From positions 1 to 24,430 of the forward strand of contig CALECM010000110.1 in NCBI GenBank assembly GCA_937949745.1: a stretch of DNA of 24,430 nucleotides, read 5' to 3'. The DNA comes from an uncultured Bacteroidales bacterium (GTDB lineage: Bacteria; Bacteroidota; Bacteroidia; Bacteroidales; WCHB1-69). The notes below the pieces were generated by a model. The model worked only from the letters and a program-made list of their open reading frames with translations. It made no database searches and was not told where the DNA came from. The stretch's first letter is position 1, and the number at the start of each line of letters is the position of its first letter. The position numbers and the translations under genes are program-made. Positions 7,726 to 14,803 of this stretch are shown one piece after another.

Positions 7726-8258
7726 TATTTTATTTTTTGTTTTACCGATTGATAAAGTAATGCTCCCACACCTGCCGCTATGATGACGATAGCCGGGGAC
7801 ACATGGCAATACCATATCAGGAATGCCGCGGCAATCGGTATGATGGCGGTTTTATAATTGATACGGGCCGCTTTAGCCGCAGAAATACAGGGAACCGCGA
7901 TCAAGGCCACCACGGCCGGGCGCAATCCTTTGAATATTTTTTCCACCCACAAATTATCCCGGATTTGCGTGAAAAAGGTAGCCACGATCAGGATAATGAC
8001 AAAGGCGGGCAGGATGGTGCCCAGAGCGCATACAAGACTGCCTTTCAATTTCTTAAGCCTGTATCCTACGAATACGGAGATATTAACGGCAAATATGCCC
8101 GGCAGAGATTGTGTAATAGCGAACAAGTCATAGAATTCCTCTTTGGTAATCCATTTGTTCCGGATTATTTCCCGTTCAATAAGCGGAATAACCGCATATC
8201 CTCCGCCAATGGTGAAGATCCCGATCTTTAGAAAAGTGATAAAGAGTTTAAAATACAT
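7725..8258 (-). CDS. Chromate transporter family protein, first half-size subunit
   Basis: 177 residues. The opening FITFLKIGIFTIGGGYAVIPLIEREI and the following ITQSLPGIFAVNISVFVGYR are the CHR-family motifs; here the usual PGPI reads PGIF, a difference from the second subunit. About five or six hydrophobic segments follow (for example ALGTILPAFVIILIVATFF and IVIIAAGVGALLY). It is the first gene of the pair and is coupled to the next by a one-base stop/start overlap. A -7 element lies 31 bases upstream. Together the two form a split ChrA-type anion transporter in the inner membrane. Chromate as substrate is a family label, not something shown here. Confidence 0.88.
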   Translation of the reverse strand: MYFKLFITFLKIGIFTIGGGYAVIPLIEREIIRNKWITKEEFYDLFAITQSLPGIFAVNISVFVGYRLKKLKGSLVCALGTILPAFVIILIVATFFTQIRDNLWVEKIFKGLRPAVVALIAVPCISAAKAARINYKTAIIPIAAAFLIWYCHVSPAIVIIAAGVGALLYQSVKQKIK

Positions 8259-8288
8259 TCCATCGTTTTACTTACCTGTTTTCAAGGG

Positions 8289-8296
8289 CAAAAATA
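8289..8296 (-). promoter_or_regulatory. -7 promoter element TATTTTTG of the split chromate transporter
   Basis: The minus strand reads TATATTTTTGCCC. Transcription would start near 8282, with a leader of about 24 bases before 8258. Confidence 0.6.
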
Positions 8297-8371
8297 TAGA
8301 AAAGAGAAGAATTTTACGTTATCGTCTTTTTCAAGATTTCGTTGTATTCGAAATGTTGAAAAGTTCCGGGT

Positions 8372-9469
8372 TTAAGACGATAGTAACTTTTTGACCTGTT
8401 CTTCTTTTTCAAAAAGAACACAACCTCCGTGATGTTCTCCGCCTACTAGTTCCGCTTCGCGAAGTCTGGAAAAAAATGGGGATTGCAATACTTCCTGGAA
8501 ACGGTGTTTTGCAAGGTTCCTGTCGGAGAAAGGTGAAAACGGACAAGCTTCCGCATCGCCGTTGGCATTAATATGGAAAAATCCTCTTCCTGCCGCCAGG
8601 CAGCCTCCCATATACTGCTCATCACCTGGAAAGGAGAGGAATAAAATGTCTTTGTAATGATCCTTGTGGTGCTTAAGTATATTTTCCAGTAATTTTTTGT
8701 CCCGGTCCGATAAAACCAGATGATCACTGCCTTTTTCAACAGGGACATATTCTATGTAGAATAATAGTTTGCAGCCTGATTTTCTTAAAAGATCGATGAA
8801 AGAATCGGAAGTGACTGTCCTCAGATTGTCGGAAGTTACCGTTACGGAAGCGCCGTATACGAGCTTTTTCTGATGAAATATAAGCATGGTATCCAATAAT
8901 TTGGAGTAAATCCCTTCACCTCTTCTCTGATCGGTTTCCCGTTCGAAGCCTTCCATACTGATCACGGGGATCAAGTTGGGGTTCTGGGCAAATAACTTCA
9001 TATATTCTTCATTGATAAGCGTGCCGTTAGTAAATATCGGAAATATCATATCCCTCACTTTAGCGGCGCATTCAATCACCTCTTTCCTCATCAAAGGTTC
9101 TCCGCCTGCCAGGATATTGAAAGTTATCCCCATATCCACCGCTTCGGCAAATATCCGTTCCCATTCCGTTACGGACAACATTGGTCCGGACGATTCGCCG
9201 GAACCGCAAATACCGTTTGAACGGGCATAGCATCCATTGCAGAACAGATTGCAGTTCTCCGTGATACTGGAAATCAGGAAAACCGGCACATGAATACCTT
9301 TTTTTTCATAATATTCTCTTTTTTCCCGCGCCCGGGAAAGTATTTTTTGCATTCTGAGTAAGTAGAGTGTCATTTTCGGATTGGTCAATGTTAAGGTCAT
9401 CACGTTTCCGATCAACCTTTTAATTCCTTCCGCCATGAATTCATTGAGAGTATGGTTGTCTTTTATCAT
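8372..9469 (-). CDS. Radical SAM protein of unknown substrate
   Basis: About 366 residues from the chosen start. The radical SAM cluster motif CNLFCNGCYAR gives Cys73, Cys77 and Cys80 for the 4Fe-4S cluster, followed by the SAM-binding ILAGGEP motif. The carboxy part has GGCLAAGRGFFHINANGDAEACPFSPF and a later GGCVLF, a reduced SPASM-like auxiliary-cluster region. Before the catalytic core lies a helical stretch (LTNPKMTLYLLRMQKILSRAREKREYYE, cut here by position about residues 29-56) ending in HVPVFLISSIT, common in a broad uncharacterised group of anaerobe radical SAM proteins. No peptide substrate or maturation partner is adjacent. The frame is open to 9550, but a -7 element lies inside that extension, so the ATG at 9469 is preferred. 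Confidence 0.82.
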   Translation of the reverse strand: MIKDNHTLNEFMAEGIKRLIGNVMTLTLTNPKMTLYLLRMQKILSRAREKREYYEKKGIHVPVFLISSITENCNLFCNGCYARSNGICGSGESSGPMLSVTEWERIFAEAVDMGITFNILAGGEPLMRKEVIECAAKVRDMIFPIFTNGTLINEEYMKLFAQNPNLIPVISMEGFERETDQRRGEGIYSKLLDTMLIFHQKKLVYGASVTVTSDNLRTVTSDSFIDLLRKSGCKLLFYIEYVPVEKGSDHLVLSDRDKKLLENILKHHKDHYKDILFLSFPGDEQYMGGCLAAGRGFFHINANGDAEACPFSPFSDRNLAKHRFQEVLQSPFFSRLREAELVGGEHHGGCVLFEKEEQVKKLLSS

Positions 9470-9489
9470 TTTGATAGAGCATTTAAATG

Positions 9490-9497
9490 CAAAGATA
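9490..9497 (-). promoter_or_regulatory. -7 promoter element TATCTTTG of the radical SAM gene
   Basis: The minus strand reads TATCTTTGC 21 bases before the ATG at 9469. It decides the start: the longer reading frame from 9550 would begin upstream of the promoter. Confidence 0.55.
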
Positions 9498-9764
9498 TTA
9501 TATTTTGCTCTCTTTATTGAAGATAATGCGAGTGATGTGATTCCTGACATAATTCAAAAAAAGTGTGGACTGATATATAAATGTCATGGTTGTAGGTTTG
9601 CTATTGCCGAAAGTACGGTGGAGTAATCTATTTTTGGCTGTTTGTTTATGAAGTTACGGAAAATAAATCAGGATAAATTTAGCAATCTTTTTTCCGCTGT
9701 TTACTAAAAAGAGATGCATTAACCTCATATTTTAACCTTTTTTCGGAATTTAACCGGAAAACCG

Positions 9765-9772
9765 TATTTTTG
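9765..9772 (+). promoter_or_regulatory. -7 element TATTTTTG four bases before the DUF486 start
   Basis: TATTTTTGCACC directly abuts the ATG at 9777. If it is used, transcription starts at about the start codon and the message is leaderless or nearly so. The element may also be chance in A+T-rich DNA. Confidence 0.4.
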
Positions 9773-9776
9773 CACC

Positions 9777-10145
9777 ATGAAAGGGCTCTATACAATTTTA
9801 TTGTTGATCTGTTCCAATATATTCATGACATTTGCATGGTACGGTCACCTGAAGCTGAAAGAATTCTCATGGTTCTCTTCCCTGCCGCTTATCGCAGTGA
9901 TCGCTTTCAGCTGGGGAATAGCCTTCTTTGAATATTGTTTCCAGGTTCCGGCGAACAGGATCGGTTTTAAAGATAACGGAGGTCCTTTCTCCCTGATGCA
10001 ACTGAAGATCATACAGGAAGTGATCACCCTTGTGGTGTTTGTAGTATTCAGTACTTTATTATTCAAAAATGAAACTTTCCGCTGGAATCATCTGTTGGCT
10101 TTTATCTTCCTGATAGCCGCCGTTTATCTGGTATTCAAAAATTAA
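9777..10145 (+). CDS. DMT-type small membrane protein (DUF486)
   Basis: 122 residues with four hydrophobic segments, at about residues 3-22, 34-52, 78-95 and 102-120. The opening ILLLICSNIFMTFAWYGHLK and the middle FFEYCFQVPANRIG are the hallmark of the DUF486 family, distant relatives of drug/metabolite transporters. The function of the family is not established; it is in the inner membrane. The ATG at 9777 gives the standard family start. The gene stands alone, is divergent from the radical SAM gene and ends at a bidirectional terminator shared with the DUF6567 gene. Confidence 0.88.
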   Translation: MKGLYTILLLICSNIFMTFAWYGHLKLKEFSWFSSLPLIAVIAFSWGIAFFEYCFQVPANRIGFKDNGGPFSLMQLKIIQEVITLVVFVVFSTLLFKNETFRWNHLLAFIFLIAAVYLVFKN

Positions 10146-10254
10146 TCGATGAGCCCATTTTCCTGATCTTTATCCCATCATCCTGCTTCATTAACTGTCC
10201 TATTTTCGGTGTCCATATCATATATTATTTCTGGAATCTTCTTATCAATTCCAT

Positions 10255-10296
10255 AAAAAAACCGGTAGCATTTTAAATTACTACCGGTTTATATTT
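10255..10296. terminator. Bidirectional terminator between convergent genes
   Basis: AAACCGGTAG (10259-10268) pairs perfectly with CTACCGGTTT (10281-10290) around a 12-base loop. A-rich sequence precedes the stem and T-rich sequence follows it, so it can serve both the DUF486 gene (plus) and the DUF6567 gene (minus). Confidence 0.8.
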
Positions 10297-10314
10297 TTTG
10301 AATTTACAGATTAA

Positions 10315-10686
10315 TTATTCGGTAAATTCGACAATATGTCCGCTTGCGGTAATGGTTCTTTTCCTGTAAAAAGGAAGTACCATCACGTCGTGGGCTTCAA
10401 CCGTCACGTTGATAATAGCCCTGGAAGAACCGACTAAATTGGCATTTTTGATCATGTCGGTTTTAGCTTTGTTAACCAGGTCTTTTTTACCTATACCTCC
10501 GATTCCGAAAACATAAGTTGCGGTGGCTTGTCCCGTGACATGTTCCACTACAACAAAATTTTTGCGATTTAACTCTACATTGGTAAGGTTGTTGTTGTGA
10601 TTATTCACGTATCCCATATGCATCCCGCAACTGGCCGCCATGAATGAAATCAAAATAATGAGAACAAAGGGTTTCAGGTTTTTCAT
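10315..10686 (-). CDS. DUF6567-like lipoprotein
   Basis: 123 residues. The signal peptide MKNLKPFVLIILISFMA ends in a lipobox AASC with acylated Cys20. The mature part contains GQATATYVFGIGGIGKKDLVNKAKTDMIKNANL, then SRAIINVTVEAHDVMVLPFYRKRTITASGHIVEF (described by their ends at about residues 53-85 and 88-121). This is the pattern of a small lipoprotein family common in Bacteroidales that I place in DUF6567 from memory. Function unknown. It lies 103 bases downstream of the 10790-11176 gene on the same strand and ends near the bidirectional terminator. No full TAnnTTTG match precedes it; the nearest is TATTTTTTG, one base too long. Confidence 0.78.
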   Translation of the reverse strand: MKNLKPFVLIILISFMAASCGMHMGYVNNHNNNLTNVELNRKNFVVVEHVTGQATATYVFGIGGIGKKDLVNKAKTDMIKNANLVGSSRAIINVTVEAHDVMVLPFYRKRTITASGHIVEFTE

Positions 10687-10789
10687 GATAAAATATTTAT
10701 GTTAAAAATGCAAAAAATAAATTTGAATTCCATCAAATGATTCGCAAATTTAATTTTTTTTCTCTATAAAACATAAATATTTAAAATTT

Positions 10790-11176
10790 TTATTCGATTA
10801 TTTTATTTCCGTATTGAATAGATTTCAGCGTTAAACCTACGGGCTCATTCTTTTCGTCGAAATTGAAAGTAAAAGAGCGGTATTTAATCGTATTGGAATA
10901 TCTTTCAAATCTCGATGTCCGTCCCGTGGCCGGATCAGTTTCTTCATAAGTCCTCGTAACAAGATATTCGTTAGTGGAAATACTGTAATCTTCATTATTC
11001 AGCATAACGTTCCTCACATCTTCTACCGTCGACCGGTGTAATAAGAGTGTATCCCCGTCAATTACGATACCTTTTCCTTCAAGAACCACCACATTATGGT
11101 TTTTTTGTGCAAAACCGGTGTTAATGATGAAACAGAATGCGCATAATGCACAAATGTTTAATAATATCTTTTTCAT
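10790..11176 (-). CDS. Small secreted protein of unknown function
   Basis: 128 residues. A signal peptide (MKKILLNICALCAFCFIINTGFAQ) with cleavage after FA or FAQ points to export. The mature part begins with GKGIVIDGDTLLLHRSTVEDV and goes on with beta-type segments (YKSFTFNF-like KYRSFTFNFDEKNEP). The phrase on a stored value and its threshold-like repeats are not diagnostic, and I do not recognise a family. It starts 25 bases after the stop of the 11202-11510 gene, so the two are probably one transcript, perhaps with the DUF6567 gene further down. Confidence 0.7.
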   Translation of the reverse strand: MKKILLNICALCAFCFIINTGFAQKNHNVVVLEGKGIVIDGDTLLLHRSTVEDVRNVMLNNEDYSISTNEYLVTRTYEETDPATGRTSRFERYSNTIKYRSFTFNFDEKNEPVGLTLKSIQYGNKIIE

Positions 11177-11201
11177 ATTTATATGATCTTTAAAGTTTAA
11201 A

Positions 11202-11510
11202 TTATAGTTGTTTTAATGTGGAAATAATTTCATCGGTTCTTGCCTGGAGCCATATTTTACCTTTGTCCGTATCGAGCCAGTCGAGCGAAATGCAATTCAA
11301 ATTCACAGGGTCCTGCTGAAATTCCGTTAAAAGCACATATCCGGTTGTATCAATAACATCAGACGGACTATTGTCGTATGTATCTGTTTCCACTTCCATC
11401 TTTTCCGTATTGAAAAAGATCCTTACGTAGTTATTTCCGTTCATATTCCTTTTTAATTCCCGGATCGCATCCTCCAGAATTTTGTTTTTATCTAAATATT
11501 CAGATGTCAT
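11202..11510 (-). CDS. Small cytoplasmic protein of unknown function
   Basis: 102 residues without signal peptide or membrane segment. It has a charged helical start (EYLDKNKILEDAIRELKRNM), a central VRIFFNTEKMEVETDTYDN and an acidic middle, and ends in WLQARTDEIISTLKQL. I do not recognise the family. An AAGGA stretch lies shortly before the ATG, an unusually good ribosome-binding site for this window. It is the first gene of a small minus-strand group with 10790-11176 and perhaps 10315-10686, divergent from the LUD-domain gene. Confidence 0.65.
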   Translation of the reverse strand: MTSEYLDKNKILEDAIRELKRNMNGNNYVRIFFNTEKMEVETDTYDNSPSDVIDTTGYVLLTEFQQDPVNLNCISLDWLDTDKGKIWLQARTDEIISTLKQL

Positions 11511-11638
11511 AGTCCTTAAAATTTAAAAAATAATAATAATTTTATTATAACAAAATCTTAATAAAATAGTTTTATGCTATGCATACTAAGCTAAATTAGA
11601 GGAAAGAAACAAAAAATCATTTGTAAAGGGTATTTACC

Positions 11639-11646
11639 TATTTTTG
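11639..11646 (+). promoter_or_regulatory. -7 promoter element TATTTTTG of the LUD-domain gene
   Basis: CCTATTTTTGTGG matches TAnnTTTG. Transcription would start near 11653, with a leader of about 32 bases before 11685. A TTTG at 11620-11623 is in the -33 direction, but its spacing is a few bases short. Confidence 0.55.
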
Positions 11647-11684
11647 TGGAATAAGATAATAAGAAGTATTTTTAAAACTTAATT

Positions 11685-12326
11685 ATGAGCAGACAATCTA
11701 TTATCAGCAGGAATGAAAAATTAGGGCCGAGAGTGGTAAAAGCACTGAAAAGCAGGCATTTTGAGGCGTTTTATTGCACGACCAGTGAAGAAGCTTTGGC
11801 TTTGGCAATCAGTTTAATCCCTCAGGATCATGTGGTTGCGTGGGGAGGCTCGGCAACCACAGCGAAGATAGGTCTTATTCAGGCCGTAAAAGAAAATTAC
11901 CATGTGATTAACCGGGATGAGGCTGAAAGTGCCGACGAGAAAATGACTCTCATGCGGCAATCATTGCTGGCGGATACTTATATTACCGGTACGAATGCCA
12001 TCAGTGAAAACGGGGTATTGGTAAATGTAGACGGAATTGGAAACCGTGTGGCGGCCATGATTTACGGTCCTAAAAATGTGGTGGTGGTAGCCGGTATGAA
12101 TAAGGTTGTCAGGAGTGTGGAAGATGCTGTGGTCCGTGCCCGTACTATTGCCGCACCGACCAATGCCCAGCGTTTTCCTGATCTTTCGACACCCTGTCTG
12201 GTAAGTGGTTCCTGTGAAAATTGTAAATCCCTTGATTCCATCTGTTCCTATATTTCCGTGATACGGCTTTGCCGTCCGGCAGGAAAAATAAAAGTGATCC
12301 TGATAGGTGAAAATCTGGGATACTAA
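11685..12326 (+). CDS. LUD-domain protein (lactate-utilisation LutC/YkgG-like)
   Basis: 213 residues covering a full LUD domain. The features are VVAWGGSATTAKIGLIQAV, a DADTYITGTNAISENGVLVNVDG-type core (here LLADTYITGTNAISENG), NRVAAMIYGPKNVVVVAGMNKVV and a cysteine-rich carboxy part with SGSCENCKSLDSIC. LutC-type proteins work with LutA and LutB in lactate oxidation, but those partners are not adjacent. This stand-alone form with the Cys-rich tail is a separate branch (formerly DUF1121) of unknown reaction. It has its own promoter and is convergent with the small secreted protein at 12344, with 17 bases between stops. Confidence 0.85.
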   Translation: MSRQSIISRNEKLGPRVVKALKSRHFEAFYCTTSEEALALAISLIPQDHVVAWGGSATTAKIGLIQAVKENYHVINRDEAESADEKMTLMRQSLLADTYITGTNAISENGVLVNVDGIGNRVAAMIYGPKNVVVVAGMNKVVRSVEDAVVRARTIAAPTNAQRFPDLSTPCLVSGSCENCKSLDSICSYISVIRLCRPAGKIKVILIGENLGY

Positions 12327-12343
12327 TTCTTATGGTCGGTTAA

Positions 12344-12724
12344 CTAATGTTGAATATCGGTTTCTTCTAATTCCCTTTTCAGTATCCAGTGAGTCTCGTT
12401 TCCGACAGCTCCTTCGCTACTCACCTGTGGAGTAACGTAGGCGTGTACGAATTCCCATCCGTAACTGCTCATAAAATTAAGCGCGTCTATCATGGAATTG
12501 AAGGATTTTATTTTCCCGGTAGCTTCATCCCGCATTTTGGCATTACTTAACCAGCCTCTTTCGTCGCCGAAATCCGCTGAAACTGCGATTTTTGAGCTGA
12601 ATGCTTTGGGCTTTCCGACTAATTCGCAATACTCGTAGTAAATCTTTCTGTCCGGTATGGTATCCTGACTCCATGCAGGTATGGAAATAAAAATAAGGAA
12701 TAAAATAATAATACTTTTTCTCAT
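12344..12724 (-). CDS. Small secreted protein of unknown function
   Basis: 126 residues. The ATG at 12724 gives a clean signal peptide (MRKSIIILFLIFISIPAWSQ), while the longer frame from 12763 would bury it, so 12724 is chosen. The mature part has KIYYEYCELVGKP, DFGDERGWLSNAKMRDEATGK, and ALNFMSSYGWEFVHAYVTP followed by HWILKREL. The ALNxMSxxGWEFV phrase resembles a recurring small Bacteroidetes domain seen in DUF4177-like proteins. That likeness is weak and the function is unknown. No full -7 element was found upstream. Confidence 0.72.
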   Translation of the reverse strand: MRKSIIILFLIFISIPAWSQDTIPDRKIYYEYCELVGKPKAFSSKIAVSADFGDERGWLSNAKMRDEATGKIKSFNSMIDALNFMSSYGWEFVHAYVTPQVSSEGAVGNETHWILKRELEETDIQH

Positions 12725-12818
12725 AATTTTAGTTTTGGATTTATAACCCTTAGACCTGATCACAGGGTAAAAGTTATTTGGGTATAAGTATTTCTTTTAT
12801 TTAATTCCTGAATTAAAA

Positions 12819-12866
12819 TAAAAAAAGAGAATGTCCGGAAAGTTATGAGTCTTAGGACACTCTCTT
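12819..12866 (-). terminator. Terminator downstream of the DUF892 gene
   Basis: On the minus strand AAGAGAGTGTCC (12866-12855) pairs with GGACATTCTCTT (12836-12825), 12 positions with one mismatch and an 18-base loop. TTTTTTT-type sequence follows at once. It lies about 110 bases after the stop at 12979. Confidence 0.7.
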
Positions 12867-12978
12867 ATGCTAATAAATAGGAATATATTTTTATAATTTC
12901 GAAAAATTATTTTTTATTGCGACACGTATTTTTGTCCAGTTGGTACTTATATAGATCAACAACAAAAGCATATTATAG

Positions 12979-13497
12979 TTATTCTGCCGCGGCACGTTCG
13001 TTGATGTAATTTTCCGCGACTTTGGTAAGTGCCACATCCGTTTCTTTTTCGTTGTCAAGAATCGTTTTTAAATTTTTGGCGATTTCATCTTCTCCCATAT
13101 GTTTGGCAAAAATGACCAGGGTGCCGTAAGAGGCAATTTCGTAATGCTCAGCTTTCTGGGCAGCCAATATCAACGCGGCATCACGGGTAAATGTATTCTT
13201 TTCCGTATCATCGATAATGCTGTCCGCTTCCTTCAGGATGCCATCCATAGCTTCACATTTTTTGGCTTCCGGTTTTTCACCGAGAAGTTGAAAAACTTTT
13301 TCCACGATCTTGATCTGCTCTTCCGTTTCTTTGGTGTGTTTATCAAAGGCGGCAGCCAGCTGTTGACTGGTAGAGGCTTTTTTTAATTTAGGTAATGCCT
13401 TGGCCAAATGTTGTTCTGCCCAATAAATATCCTTGATCTCGTCAATAAAAAATTCCCGGAACTCGGAAGTTCTCATTTCATTACTGTTTGCTTTCAT
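12979..13497 (-). CDS. DUF892 ferritin-like protein (YciE/YciF family)
   Basis: 172 residues forming a four-helix ferritin-like bundle. The opening EFREFFIDEIKDIYWAEQHL is the signature of DUF892, followed by AAAFDKHTKETEEQIKIVEKVF, RDAALILAAQKAEHYEIASYG and a last helix ending VAENYINERA. Conserved Glu and His residues in these helices are the likely dinuclear metal ligands. Family members are induced by stress in other bacteria; their reaction is not settled. The ATG at 13497 gives the normal amino end; a longer frame to 13560 adds only an A+T-rich leader. The gene is single and ends at a strong hairpin terminator. Confidence 0.88.
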   Translation of the reverse strand: MKANSNEMRTSEFREFFIDEIKDIYWAEQHLAKALPKLKKASTSQQLAAAFDKHTKETEEQIKIVEKVFQLLGEKPEAKKCEAMDGILKEADSIIDDTEKNTFTRDAALILAAQKAEHYEIASYGTLVIFAKHMGEDEIAKNLKTILDNEKETDVALTKVAENYINERAAAE

Positions 13498-13694
13498 AAT
13501 TAATATATTTTTATTTAAATAATTTAATGAATTATATTGTTTTAACCATATTAAAAACAATAAATAAGGGATATTGTTTTATTGTTTTTCTTCTCAACAT
13601 TGATTTCATATATTAAAAATTAATTAAAATAATTAATGATAAAATGAATAAATCTATTTATTTCATTCAGGATACGGAAAATGACATTGAAATA

Positions 13695-13740
13695 ATCCCG
13701 TGATGCAGTTTTGACTATAGATTGATTTCCTGCACGGGAT
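13695..13740 (-). terminator. Hairpin spanning the end of the alkyltransferase-like gene
   Basis: On the minus strand ATCCCGTG (13740-13733) pairs perfectly with CACGGGAT (13702-13695), with a further CAG/CTG inner pairing. The stop codon (13717-13715) falls in the loop. Only TTATTTC follows, so it is a weak intrinsic terminator at best, but it is the only candidate end for the thiamine operon transcript. Confidence 0.4.
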
Positions 13741-14056
13741 CCCAGAAAATATCTTTCCAGTTCTTTATCCTGTTATGTAAGACGATAATTCCTTCCGCTT
13801 CCAGTAGTTGCCGCATCTCCCCGGAATTCCCGAAAGCATCCAGTCCCGAGAGAAAACCATTGCTGTTCACTACCCGGTGAGCGGGTATGTTTTCATCTTG
13901 CGGACATTGGCTTAAGATCTTACCTACCATCCTGGACCGGTTTGGATAATTGGCAGCCCTGGCAATGGCGCCATAACTGGTAGCCCTTCCTGCTGGGATC
14001 ATGCACACGATTTCATAAACGGCCCGGGTAAAAGTATCTTTATCGAAAGCTTCCAT
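13715..14056 (-). CDS. Alkyltransferase-like protein (MGMT fold without the acceptor cysteine)
   Basis: 113 residues, the length of a bare MGMT DNA-binding domain. The blocks IPAGRATSYGAIARAANYPNRSRMVGKIL and IPAHRVVNSNGFLSG match the O6-methylguanine methyltransferase carboxy domain, with Tyr28 and Arg42 at the base-flipping and arginine-finger positions. The active-site PCHRV is PAHRV (Ala59), so it cannot accept alkyl groups. This puts it among alkyltransferase-like proteins, which bind alkylated guanine and hand it to nucleotide excision repair. Most described members have Trp at this site; Ala is less usual. It begins 15 bases after the thiF stop, so it probably shares the thiamine transcript, with no obvious functional link. 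Confidence 0.85.
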   Translation of the reverse strand: MEAFDKDTFTRAVYEIVCMIPAGRATSYGAIARAANYPNRSRMVGKILSQCPQDENIPAHRVVNSNGFLSGLDAFGNSGEMRQLLEAEGIIVLHNRIKNWKDIFWDPVQEINL

Positions 14057-14071
14057 TTAGTTAATTAGGAT

Positions 14072-14791
14072 TTACCCGCAGAGGCAGTTTTTTCGCTGAT
14101 GTAAAGTTAGGGTATTGAATTTCATTTTCACTCCGTCGACAATCAATATTCTGTTGACCAGTAACTCTCCGATTCCGGTAAAATATTTTATGGCCTCGGC
14201 AGCTTGTATGCTTCCGATAATACCGGCCATCGCCCCCAATGCACCGGCTTCCGAAGCCGTTTTAGCGCTGCCTTCTTCCGGTGGATTTTCAAAAATACAG
14301 CGGTAACATGCATTTCCCGGAACATAAGTCATGGCTTCACCCTGAATAGCCAGAATCGCCCCGTGTGAATAGGGCTTTTTCTCCTGAACACAAACATCAT
14401 TGATCAGGAATTTGGTTTCGTAATTATCGGTGGCATCCATGATGAAAGCATAATCATGGATGATGTGTGACGCGTTATCAGCCGAAAATCTTTCTCTATG
14501 AGTTATGATGCGGGTCTCCGGATTCAATGCGAGAAGTTTTTCCTGTGCGGACAATACTTTGAGTTTTCCCAGATCGGCGGTCCGGTGTAGAATCTGTCTT
14601 TGAAGATTGGTGATGTCGACGGTATCGTCATCGAGAATTCCGAGGGTTCCGATACCGGCGGCAGCCAGATAATATAATATGGGAGAACCCAGTCCGCCGG
14701 CACCGATAACAAGTACCTTCGCTTTTTTGAGTTTTTCCTGTCCTTCGGGACCGAATCCTTCAATAATTATATTCCGGTTATACCTCTTCAT
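14072..14791 (-). CDS. thiF: ThiS adenylyltransferase (ThiF/MoeB/HesA family)
   Basis: 239 residues. It activates the carboxy-terminal glycine of ThiS as an adenylate so that sulfur can be loaded for thiazole synthesis. The nucleotide-binding loop GAGGLGSP is at residues 30-37, followed by DDDTVDITNLQRQILH (residues 54-69) and MDATDNYETKFLIND. A zinc site is built from CYRC (about residues 160-163) and the terminal CLCG (Cys236, Cys238). The usual second pair is CxxC, here CxC. No rhodanese domain is attached, which fits ThiF rather than a MoeB/MoeZ. The position in the thi operon, 12 bases after thiH, and the presence of thiS settle the choice between ThiF and MoeB. Confidence 0.92.
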   Translation of the reverse strand: MKRYNRNIIIEGFGPEGQEKLKKAKVLVIGAGGLGSPILYYLAAAGIGTLGILDDDTVDITNLQRQILHRTADLGKLKVLSAQEKLLALNPETRIITHRERFSADNASHIIHDYAFIMDATDNYETKFLINDVCVQEKKPYSHGAILAIQGEAMTYVPGNACYRCIFENPPEEGSAKTASEAGALGAMAGIIGSIQAAEAIKYFTGIGELLVNRILIVDGVKMKFNTLTLHQRKNCLCG

Positions 14792-14803
14792 AATAGCACG
14801 TTT

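Noticed and set aside
7803..8231. A 142-codon plus-strand open frame with a hydrophilic product
   Set aside because: It is antisense to the first chromate-transporter subunit, which has recognisable family motifs. The low-complexity charged product has no support.
9470..9550. A 27-residue amino-terminal extension of the radical SAM protein
   Set aside because: A good -7 promoter element (9490-9497) lies inside it, so the transcript should begin after the upstream ATG. This cannot be excluded without transcript mapping.
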